In this document: positions 20,417 through 31,255 of the stretch, in pieces | Layout of the letters: each line of letters starts with the position of its first letter | How positions within the stretch are numbered: position 1 is the first letter of the stretch | NCBI RefSeq assembly: GCF_019399895.1 | Contig: NC_091882.1 | Coordinates: 4,836,001-4,900,000, forward strand | Direction: 5' to 3' | DNA: 64,000 bases | Source: Cardiocondyla obscurior | Taxonomy: Eukaryota; Arthropoda; Insecta; Hymenoptera; Formicidae | Program-made: the position numbers and the translations under genes | Notes under the pieces: model-generated | Seen by the model: only the letters and a program-made list of their open reading frames with translations | What the model was told of the DNA's origin: nothing | Database searches by the model: none

Positions 20417-20974
20417 ATGTCCACGCCAACGTTCGTCGATCTCCAAGGATATCCCATCGGACGACGTTTCGTCGTGAAGGAAGCGGCGGTGCTGCGAAGT
20501 AGTACCGTTCTTGCGCATTACGTCTTTGCAAAGCCTAAGCCATGGGGTGTTGTATCGCGAGACGACAGACGCCTCGTTACCTGGTTGGTACGAAATCATC
20601 ACGGTATAGCGTGGGAAGACGGGGACGTTCCGTACAGTCAGGCTAAACGCCAGATCATCAGGGCCCTACAGAACGAGAAAGATTGCTACGATCACGCCAT
20701 CGTATACGTCAAAGGACTCGAGAAACGCGATTGGCTGCGAGATATGCTTGAAGAAGATTACTACGGCGACGACTATGACGATGGTCACAAATTCTACACG
20801 GACAATCTAATCGTCAGAAACATCGAAGATGATTTCGAACATGTTGAATCACTTAGCGATTTAAACGATTCGAATACTTTCCGCTATAGGAGACATTCCA
20901 AAAATTGCGCCGTGCAAAATGTATTTAAATTGTACAATTGGTGGCGTAACCGTCAAAATGATGATAATGTATAA
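20417..20974 (+). CDS. Polinton-associated hypothetical protein, 185 aa (possibly nuclease-like)
   Basis: It starts MSTPTFVDLQGYPIGRRFVV. Notable stretches are FVDLQG, FVVKEAAVL, WLVRNHHGIAWEDGDVPY, AIVYVKGLEKRDWL and an acidic patch EEDYYGDDYDDG. A (V)D(L/V)QG start with a later YVKG-EK motif recurs, from memory, in uncharacterised Polinton-associated insect proteins. The strand-Asp and His/Asp-rich layout recalls RNase-H-fold exonucleases, but this is a weak inference. The last ~33 bases and the stop region belong to the inverted-repeat arm (from 20942), so the left arm holds only the 3' end of this gene, fused to Gypsy sequence. Confidence 0.6.
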   Translation: MSTPTFVDLQGYPIGRRFVVKEAAVLRSSTVLAHYVFAKPKPWGVVSRDDRRLVTWLVRNHHGIAWEDGDVPYSQAKRQIIRALQNEKDCYDHAIVYVKGLEKRDWLRDMLEEDYYGDDYDDGHKFYTDNLIVRNIEDDFEHVESLSDLNDSNTFRYRRHSKNCAVQNVFKLYNWWRNRQNDDNV

Positions 20975-23023
20975 TTTTTTTTGAATAAACTTTTTTTTTT
21001 CATACTTATACTTCTGCGCCTTTGGATTATTTTACCCCTTTCCTAATTACCCTCTCTCAATTACCTTCTACCAATCATTTTCTCTTAATTACCCTCTCCG
21101 ATAATTTGTCTAACTGCGTTTTATATTAGCCCACTCTATGCAAAATTTTAAATAATGAAAGAGGGGATTTTTACAACCGTCCTCGACTCGAGGTACCCTC
21201 TGATCGTGCGATCAGTACATTTTTCGCTTTGGCCGCAACAGCAGCAACGATTACGACAACGTCTACGATTACGAATACGACAATGTATTACACCGAGAGA
21301 AATTGCTACAAAGTGCGTCGAATTGATTGCGGTAATGAACCCTCCTCATCTCACGAATAAGTATTTTTTATTATAAAAATTATTTACTTTAAAATTAATA
21401 TATTAATATTCACGATTGTTCTTATTTAATTTCCAGCGACCCACCGAAACGATACGTGACGCGCTCACTATGCAGGCGATACCCGCTGACCCGCACGGGA
21501 TACAAATATCTCGAGATCGGCGTGAACGTTGGCCCGCGTAGTTTTGTGGAGATCATCGTAGGCGATAATCGAGGAGATGAATTGTCGATGTTGCTTGACA
21601 CCTGGAAGGAACTCTGCGAGCATCGATGGACAATTCAGAATATGCTTCGCGATCGACCGAAGCAACCATACGACTGTTTGAACATAGGTTCGCTCACAGT
21701 GCGAATATGTTATATGAACGAAATGAAACTTGTGCGACTTGAATCTTTCGACGCACGTATGGCTATGACCGAGGCTACGTTCACGCGAATGTTGGATTTT
21801 GATGATTGCGTCGCTTTGAAATTCAACGTACTCACCAAAGTCCTACCGAAGATTGACGACAAATACGAGCAATTTTGTAAAATCGCTTCCGCATCAAGAA
21901 GTCGTACCGAAGCGGTGAGCGCTGTACGCAGCAGCGATTCCTTCGACGAACAACAAATTATAGATTGTGAAATGCTTGCGATTATAATAAATGTGTAAGA
22001 AAAAAAGTATAATGAAATATATTGTATCGCATATTTAGAAAATATATACTTTGTAGTCTTTATGTAACATTTTTAATTATTTCTATTCCATCCTTCATCT
22101 TATTATAATTGTGAGGCGTAAGTCCACCTCGTGAATCCGCCTTGTTCGTATGTAACGTATGTATCTGAGAGAGAAAGAAATAAGATAAGGAGGAGCGATT
22201 ACCCGAGGGGTGTGTACAGCGTCACCCGCATTCGAATCGTATAAGCGCATAAAAGAATCGTTGATAAACGATAGGCGGCGCTTAACGAGTGCGAGCGAGA
22301 GGGAACGATGAGCGCGCCATACTTTGCGTTCAACGGGTGCGAGCGAGAGAGGACGCTGGGCGCGCGACACTTGTGCGTTCAACGGGTGCGAGCGAGAGGA
22401 GACGATGGGCGGCGCGAACGAGTGCGAGCGAGAGGGAACGATGGGCGCGATACCTTGCGATCCGCCGCTTGCCGCCGCCGTCGCCGCCCGTTGCCGCCAC
22501 GACGCCACACGACCCTTTTTAAAAATCGCGACTCCTTTGAAAAAATCGCGACTCCTTTGAAAGTCGCGATGCCGCATAAACATGCCGCTGAGCGACGACA
22601 CGCTTATCATTTTTAAAAATAATATTGCATTTCAGAGTTTCGATGTTGTTATTATTCTCTAAACAATTCGTTCCTAGAATCGCCGACACAGGGGCGATAT
22701 ATAAATACCCACCCCCTCCCCGCATGACGTCATTACCCCTTGCCCTAGGTCTCACGGACCCAGAACCGTTAACACCTCCCCTCCCCGCGTGACATCATTA
22801 CCCCTCGCCATAGGTCACATGGATACTCTAACACGTAGTGATCCAGAACCGCTCCATGCGTTCAACGGGTGCGAGCGAGAGGAGATGATGGGCGGCGCGA
22901 ACGAGTGCGAGCGAGAGGGAACGATTAACAACCCCGTCCCCGCGTGACGTCATTACCCCTCGCCAAAGGTCACACGGATACACTAACACGTAGTGATCCA
23001 GAACCACTCAGTATACATCTACT
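20942..23023 (-). repeat. Right arm of the Polinton palindrome
   Basis: This is the reverse complement of 10738-14630 minus the foldback insert. It includes the 255-aa gene (21155-21998), a GC-rich zone of tandem TCTCGCTCGCACCCGTT-type repeats (about 22290-22450 and 22860-22920), and the triplicated TGACGTCA subterminal motif. Small differences, such as a 5 bp indel near 21170, show that the arms are separate sequences. Confidence 0.88.
21155..21998 (+). CDS. Polinton terminal gene, 255 aa after splicing of one 76 bp intron
   Basis: Exon 1 is 21155-21360 and exon 2 is 21437-21998. The intron has GTATTT...TTTCCAG borders and its removal keeps the frame. The N-terminal part is Gln/Arg rich (SLWPQQQQRLRQRLRLRIRQC). 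The C-terminal part looks globular, with LEIGVNVGPRSFVEIIVGDN, SMLLDTWKELCEHRW and FTRMLDFDDCVALKFNVL. I do not recognise the family. The gene reads toward the element terminus, ends ~1 kb from it, and is duplicated at 13570-14413. If exon 1 is not used, an internal ATG just before the intron would give a shorter protein. Confidence 0.65.
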
Positions 23024-23029
23024 TACGTT

Positions 23030-24437
23030 ACCCGTCTACAATTTTATGCAACAATGGAGAGGTGGAATTAGCAATTTTTAAACTTTAATCGAACTTGTAG
23101 TAATATTTTCATGGATTTTCGTTGTACTAATTTTTGCTAAATTTTAGATTCTGTAGTATGATGTAGTTTTTCCAAATTATCATTAAGCGTTATTCGATTG
23201 TTTTTTTCACTATTTCTTTATTTTCTAAAACGTTATTAGGATATATTTATGCTATACTAGTATCAAACTAATAAATGTTATTTTTAAAACTTAGGCAATA
23301 TTTAATTTCATGTGAATATGATGTTTTCTGATGCCGACATTGGTTTATGGCTTAATTTGATATTAATATTGTTATTATTTGCGTTGTTGCTGTACAATTC
23401 TGCTTTGCAATTTGAAGTTTAGATAAACAAATGTTAAATAAAAAAATAGTGCTTTGCACAAGTGAATTATTCCAAAGCCAAACTTATATGGTTTGAGTAT
23501 TAACATTACAATGCTAAAGATACAGTAATGTGATAATAATACTTTTTGCTATTAACTCTGCGCTTTGATTTTACTTTTTCGTCATTATGCAATTATTCTG
23601 AGTTATACTTATCACATTTTTCTGAATTGTACCGTAATAAATTTTTTTTCAAGACATTTGTTTTCAGAGACTAACTACTTTGAATTGTCTCTAATATTCG
23701 TAAACTTTTTTAACACACCGGGACAGTCACCGACAAAGCGTAATCTCTCGAGCATTTTTTAACCTTCGTATATTTCAGAATATGTAGAAAATCTTTCCTC
23801 GAAAGAAGGTATCCTTTCGATGTATAACCTACCAAATTTCGACTTTTTACTCACTGCGTAATATATGCGATTTTCTCAGTCGATTGTTTTAAGACTCATT
23901 CCCTCTTTACTCTTGTTTATGTGTCGTCTATTTGTATAGAAATATCTGCTCCTCAATTGCGATGTTTGCACGATGTGCTTTTGTGCGGCACGCGCGATTT
24001 TGTTCTAAGTATCACTACGCGACGATGTACGGGTTTCAGTTAGTAGTCGCGAGCACGCCCTCGAGCAAGCAGCGGCCAGACGATGAACTTGCTACCGACA
24101 CAATACAGGTTGCAAAAGAAGTGAATGTTCCGCACAAGCTTTAAATTCTAGAAATATACTTCGAGCTCATAACAAAATGATTTAAGGGTTGACAGATTCA
24201 TGAAATGACATTTGAAACCAAAAAATATTTGATTAAAATTTACAATGCCAATTGATATACATAGAACACTTATTAATAGACAACTGTTAATGCGTCACAA
24301 AATGAAACGGGTATAGATCATATTAGACTATAATAACAGCACAAGATAGTTCAAAAGTTTAACTATAGTGATAACTTTAGATTTTAGAACGAAATGTGGC
24401 ACATTGCCTCAGATATGCCTTAAATTATTTGTATAAA
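23030..24437 (+). repeat. Diverged satellite block, copy 2 (chimeric start)
   Basis: The first ~75 bases after the Polinton are regular monomer, then the sequence switches inside the monomer to the variant type (TTTTCATGGATTTTCG) and continues as the diverged block. All other complete copies start with the variant sequence, so this copy carries a recombination join. Confidence 0.8.
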
Positions 24438-26229
24438 TTCCTGTAACTCCAATATTAATTACGTTACCCGTCTACAATTTTATGCAACAATTGAGAGGTG
24501 GAATTAGAAATTTTTAAACTTTAATCGAACTTGTAGTAATATTTTCATCGATTTTCGTTTTACCGAATTTTGCTAAATTTTAGATTTTTTTGTATGGTGT
24601 TATTCTTCCAAATTATCATTGAGAGTTATTCGATTAGTTTTTTTACTGTTTCATTATTTTCTTAAATAATGTTAAGTAATATTTATGCTATACAAGTATC
24701 AAATTAATAATTGTTTTTATCATGTTCAAGCAATATAAAATTTTATGTTAGGTCTATGATTCTTAATGCCAATGTGACATAAAATATTTGTAAAAGTTCC
24801 TGTAGCTTCGATATTAATTTCGTTATTTATCTACAATTTTATGCAACAATTGAAAGGTGGAATTAGCAATTTTTAAACTTTAATCGAACTTGTAGTAATA
24901 TTTTCATCGATTTTCGTTGTACCGACTTTTGCTAAATTTTAGATTTTTTTGTATGGTGTAGTTTTTTTAAATTATCATTCAGAAATATTCGATTAGTTAT
25001 TTTACTGTTTCATTATTTTGTTACATAATATTAAGTAATATTTATGCAATACAAGTATCAAATTAATAATTTTCATTTTCATATTAAAGCAATATAAAAA
25101 TTCATGTTAGGTCTATGATTCTTATTGCCAATGTGACATAAAATATATGTAAAAATTCCTGTAGCTTCGATATTAATTACGTTACTCGTCTACAATTTTA
25201 TGCAACAATTGAGAGGTGGAATTAGCAATTTTTAAACTTTAATCGAACTTGTAGTAATATTTTCATCGATTTTTGTTGTACCGACTTTTGCTAAATTTTA
25301 AATTTTCTAGTATGGTGTTATTCTTCCAAATTATCATTGAGAGTAATTCGATTAGTTTTTTTACTGTTTCATTATTTTCTTAAATAATGTTAAGTAATAT
25401 TTATGCTATACAAGTATCAAATTAATAATTTTCTTTTTCATATTCAAGCAATATAAAATTTCATGTTAGGTCTATGATTCTTAGTGCCAATGTGACATAA
25501 AATATATGTAAAAATTCCTGTAGCTTCGATATTAATTACGTTACCCGTCTACAATTTTATGCAACAATTGAGAGGTGGAATTAGCAATTTTTAAACTGTA
25601 ATCGAACTTGTAGTAATATTTTCATCGATTTTTGTTGTACCGACTTTTGCTAAATTTTAAATTTTTTAGTATGGTGTTATTCTTCCAAATTATCATTGAG
25701 AGTAATTCGATTAGTTTTTTTACTGTTTCATTATTTTCTTAAATAATGTTAAGTAATATTTATGCTATACAAGTATCAAATTAATAATTTTCTTTTTCAT
25801 ATTCAAGCAATATAAAATTTCATGTTAGGTCTATGATTCTTAGTGCCAATGTGACATAAAATATACGTAAAAATTCCTGTAGCTTTGATAATAATTACGT
25901 TACCCGTCTACAATTTTATGCAACAATTGAGAGGTGGAATTAGAAATTTTTAAACTTTAATCGAACTTGTAGTAATTTTTTCATCGATTTACGTTGTACC
26001 GAAATTTGCTAAATTTTAGATTTTCTTGTATGGTGTAATTTTTCCAAATTATCATTGAGAGTTATTCGATTAGTTTTTACTGTTTCATTATTTTTTAAAT
26101 AATGTTAAGTAATATTTATGCTATACAAGTATCAAATTAATAATTGTTTTTATCATGTTCAAGCAATATAAAATTTTATGTTAGGTCTATGATTCTTAAT
26201 GCCAATGTGACATAAAATATTTGTAAAAG

Positions 26230-27665
26230 TTCCTGTAGCTTCGATATTAATTTCGTTATCCATCTACAATTTCGTACAATTATTTGTAGGATGAATTACC
26301 AACTCTTAGACTTCAAATGAAATTGCAGTAATATTTTCATGGATTTTCGTTGTACTAATTTTTGCTAAATTTTAGATTCTGTAGTATGATGTTTTTTTTC
26401 CAAATTATCATTAAGCGTTATTCGATTGTTTTTTTCACTATTTCTTTATTTTCTAAAACGTTATTAGGATATATTTATGCTATACTAGTATCAAACTAAT
26501 AAATGTTATTTTTAAAACTTAGGCAATATTTAATTTCATGTGAATATGATGTTTTCTGATGCCGACATTGGTTTATGGCTTAATTTGATATTAATATTGT
26601 TTTTATTTGCGTTGTTGCTGTACAATTCTGCTTTGCAATTTGAAGTTTAGATAAACAAATGTTAAATAAAAAAAAAGTGCTTTGCACAAGTGAATTATTC
26701 CAAAGCCAAACTTATATGGTTTGAGTATTAACATTACAATGCTAAAGATACAGTAATGTGATAATAATACTTTTTGCTATTAACTCTGCGCTTTGATTTT
26801 ACTTTTTCGTCATTATGCAATTATTCTGAGTTATACTTATCACATTTTTCTGAATTGTACCGTAATAAATTTTTTTTCAAGACATTTGTTTTCAGAGACT
26901 AACTACTTTGAATTGTCTCTAATATTCGTAAAATTTTTTAACACACCGGGACAGTCACCGACAAAGCGTAATCTCTCGAGCATTTTTTAACCTTCGTATA
27001 TTTCAGTATATGTAGAAAATCTTTCCTCGAAAGAAGGTATCCTTTCGATGTATAACCTATCAAATTTCGACTTTTTACTCACTGCGTAATATATGCGATT
27101 TTCTCAGTCGATTGTTTTAAGACTCATTCCCTCTTTACTCTTGTTTATGTGTCGTCTATTTGTATAGAAATATCTGCTCCTCAATTGCGATGTTTGCACG
27201 ATGTGCTTTTGTGCGGCACGCGCGATTTTGTTCTAAGTATCACTACGCGACGATGTACGGGTTTCAGTTAGTAGTCGCGAGCACGCCCTCGAGCAAGCAG
27301 CGGCCAGACGATGAACTTGCTACCGACACAATACAGGTTGCAAAAGGAGTGAATGTTCCGCACAAGCTTTAAATTCTAGAAATATACTTCGAGCTCATAA
27401 CAAAATGATTTAAGGGTTGACAGATTCATGAAATGACATTTGAAACCAAAAAATATTTGATTAAAGTTTACAATGCCAATTGATATACATAGAACACTTA
27501 TTAATAGACAACTGTTAATGCGTCACAAAATGAAACGGGTATAGATCATATTAGACTATAATAACAGCACAAGATAGTTCAAAAGTTTAACTATAGTGAT
27601 AACTTTAGATTTTAGAACGAAATGTGGCACATTGCCTCAGATATGCCTTAAATTATTTGTATAAA
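26230..27665 (+). repeat. Diverged satellite block, copy 3 (1,436 bp)
   Basis: Bounded by TTCCTGTA register marks at 26230 and 27666. It shares the block landmarks CGTACAATTATTTGTAGG, GATGCCGACATTGG and CGCGACGATGTACGGG with the other copies. Confidence 0.88.
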
Positions 27666-29819
27666 TTCCTGTATCTCCAATTTTAATTACGTTACCCGTC
27701 TACAATTTTATGCAACAATTGAGAGGTGGAATTAGCAATTTTTAAACTTTAATCGAACTTGTAGTAATATTTTCATCGATTTTTGTTGTACCGACTTTTG
27801 CTAAATTTTAAATTTTCTTGTATGGTGTAATTTTTCCAAATTATCATTGAGAGTTATTCGATTAGTTTTTTTACTGTTTCATTATTTTCTTAAATAATGT
27901 TAAAGAATATTTATGCTATACAAGTATCAAATTAATAATTTTCTTTTTCATATTCAAGCAATATAAAATTTCATGTTAGGTCTATGATTCTTAGTGCCAA
28001 TGTGACATAAAATATATGTAAAAATTCCTGTAGCTTCGATATTAATTACGTTACCCGTCTACAATTTTATGCAACAATTGAGAGGTGGAATTAGCAATTT
28101 TTAAACTGTAATCGAACTTGTAGTAATATTTTCATCGATTTTTGTTGTACCGACTTTTGCTAAATTTTAAATTTTCTAGTATGGTGTAATTTTTCCAAAT
28201 TATCATTGAGAGTTATTCGATTAGTTTTTTTACTGTTTCATTATTTTCTTAAATAATGTTAAGTAATATTTATGCTATACAAGTATCAAATTAATAGTTT
28301 TCTTTTTCATATTCAAGCAATATAAAATTTCATGTTAGGTCTATGATTCTTAGTGATAATGTGACATAAAATATATGTAAAAATTCCTGTAGCTTCGATA
28401 TTAATTACGTTACCCGTCTACAATTTTATGCAACAATTGAGAGGTGGAATTAGCAATTTTTAAATTTTAATCGAACTTGTAGTAATATTTTCATCGATTT
28501 TCGTTGTACCGAATTTTGCTAAATTTTAGATTTTCTTGTATGGTGTTATTCTTCTAAATTATCATTGAGAGTTATTCGATTAGTTTTTTTACTGTTTCAT
28601 TATTTTCTTAAATAATGTTAAGTAATATTTATGCTATACAAGTATCAAATTAATAATTTTCTTTTTTATATTAAAGCAATATAAAATTTCATGTTAGGTC
28701 TATGATTCTTAGTGCCAATGTGACATAAAATATATGTAAAAATTCCTGTAGCTTCGATATTAATTACGTTACCCGTCTACAATTTTATGCAACAATTGAG
28801 AGGTGGAATTAGCAATTTTTAAACTTTAATCGAACTTGTAGTAATATTTTCATCGATTTTTGTTGTACCGACTTTTGCTAAATTTTAAATTTTCTTGTAT
28901 GGTGTAATTTTTCCAAATTATCATTGAGAGTTATTCGATTAGTTTTTTTACTGTTTCATTATTTTCTTAAATAATGTTAAAGAATATTTATGCTATACAA
29001 GTATCAAATTAATAATTTTCTTTTTCATATTCAAGCAATATAAAATTTCATGTTAGGTCTATGATTCTTAGTGCCAATGTGACATAAAATATATGTAAAA
29101 ATTCCTGTAGCTTCGATATTAATTACGTTACCCGTCTACAATTTTATGCAACAATTGAGAGGTGGAATTAGCAATTTTTAAACTGTAATCGAACTTGTAG
29201 TAATATTTTCATCGATTTTTGTTGTACCGACTTTTGCTAAATTTTAAATTTTCTAGTATGGTGTAATTTTTCCAAATTATCATTGAGAGTTATTCGATTA
29301 GTTTTTTTACTGTTTCATTATTTTCTTAAATAATGTTAAGTAATATTTATGCTATACAAGTATCAAATTAATAGTTTTCTTTTTCATATTCAAGCAATAT
29401 AAAATTTCATGTTAGGTCTATGATTCTTAGTGATAATGTGACATAAAATATATGTAAAAATTCCTGTAGCTTCGATATTAATTACGTTACCCGTCTACAA
29501 TTTTATGCAACAATTGAGAGGTGGAATTAGCAATTTTTAAACTGTAATCGAACTTGTAGTAATATTTTCATCGATTTTCGTTGTACCGAATTTTGCTAAA
29601 TTTTAGATTTTCTTGTATGGTGTTATTCTTCCAAATTATCATTGAGAGTTATTCGATTAGTTTTTTTACTGTTTCATTATTTTCTTAAATAATGTTAAGT
29701 AATATTTATGCTATACAAGTATCAAATTAATAATTGTTTTTTTCATGTTCAAGCAATATAAAATTTCATGTTAGGTCTATGATTCTTAGTGCCAATGTGA
29801 CATAAAATATTTGTAAAAG

Positions 29820-31255
29820 TTCCGGTAACTTTGATATTAATTTCGTTACCCATCTACAATTTCGTACAACTATTTGTAGGATGAATTACCAACTCTTAGA
29901 CTTCAAATGAAATTGCAGTAATATTTTCATGGATTTTTGTTGTACTAATTTTTGCTAAATTTTAGATTCTGTAGTATGATGTAGTTTTTCCAAATTATCA
30001 TTAAGCGTTATTCGATTGTTTTTTTCACTATTTCTTTATTTTCTAAAACGTTATTAGGATATATTTATGCTATACTAGTATCAAACTAATAAATGTTATT
30101 TTTAAAACTTAGGCAATATTTAATTTCATGTGAATATGATGTTTTCTGATGCCGACATTGGTTTATGGCTTAATTTGATATTAATATTGTTATTATTTGC
30201 GTTGTTGCTGTACAATTCTGCTTTGCAATTTGAAGTTTAGATAAACAAATGTTAAATAAAAAAAAAGTGCTTTGCACAAGTGAATTATTCCAAAGCCAAA
30301 CTTATATGGTTTGAGTATTAACATTACAATGCTAAAGATACATTAATGTGATAATAATACTTTTCGCTATTAACTCTGCGCTTTGATTTTACTTTTTCGT
30401 CATTATGCAATTATTCTGAGTTATACTTATCACATTTTTCTGAATTGTACCGTAATAAATTTTTTTTCAAGACATTTGTTTTCAGAGACTAACTACTTTG
30501 AATTGTCTCTAATATTCGTAAACTTTTTTAACACACCGGGACAGTCACCGACAAAGCGTAATCTCTCGAGCATTTTTTAACCTTCGTATATTTCAGAATA
30601 TGTAGAAAATCTCTCCTCGAAAGAAGGTATCCTTCCGATGTATAACCTACCAAATTTCGACTTTTTACTCACTGCGTAATATATGCGATTTTCTCAGTCG
30701 ATTGTTTTAAGACTCATTCCCTCTTTACTCTTGTTTATGTGTCGTCTATTTGTATAGAAATATCTGCTCCTCAATTGCGATGTTTGCACGATGTGCTTTT
30801 GTGCGGCACGCGCGATTTTGTTCTAAGTATCACTACGCGACGATGTACGGGTTTCAGTTAGTAGTCGCGAGCATGCCCTCGAGCAAGCAGCGGCCAGACG
30901 ATGAACTTGCTACCGACACAATACAGGTTGCAAAAGGAGTGAATGTTCCGCACAAGCTTTAAATTCTAGAAATATACTTCGAGCTCATAACAAAATGATT
31001 TAAGGGTTGACAGATACATGAAATGACATTTGAAACCAAAAAACATTTGATTAAAGTTTACAATGCCAATTGATATACATAGAACACTTATTAATAGACA
31101 ACTGTTAATGCGTCACAAAATGAAACGGGTATAGATCATATTAGACTATAATAACAGCACAAGATAGTTCAAATGTTTAACTATAGTGATAACTTTAGAT
31201 TTTAGAACGAAATGTGGCACATTGTCTCAGATATGCCTTAAATTATTTGTATAAA
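29820..31255 (+). repeat. Diverged satellite block, copy 4 (1,436 bp)
   Basis: Bounded by register marks at 29820 (TTCCGGTA variant) and 31256. Six regular monomers separate it from copy 3. Confidence 0.88.

Larger units (their letters stand above)
10738..23023. mobile_element. Palindromic, non-autonomous Polinton/Maverick (12.3 kb)
   Basis: The element starts AGTAGATGTATA (10738) and ends TACATCTACT (23023), flanked by TACGTT at 10732-10737 and 23024-23029. A 6 bp target duplication and AG...CT ends are the Polinton signature. The two arms, 10738-14630 and 20942-23023, are near-identical inverted copies of ~2.08 kb once the nested foldback element is removed from the left one. Each arm carries the same 255-aa gene. 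Between the arms lie a truncated Gypsy, two zinc-ribbon ORFs on the minus strand, and Polinton genes on the plus strand. No PolB, integrase, protease or ATPase remains. Ordinary Polintons have inverted repeats of up to ~1 kb without genes, so this copy is a fold-back derivative of one end. Confidence 0.85.
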
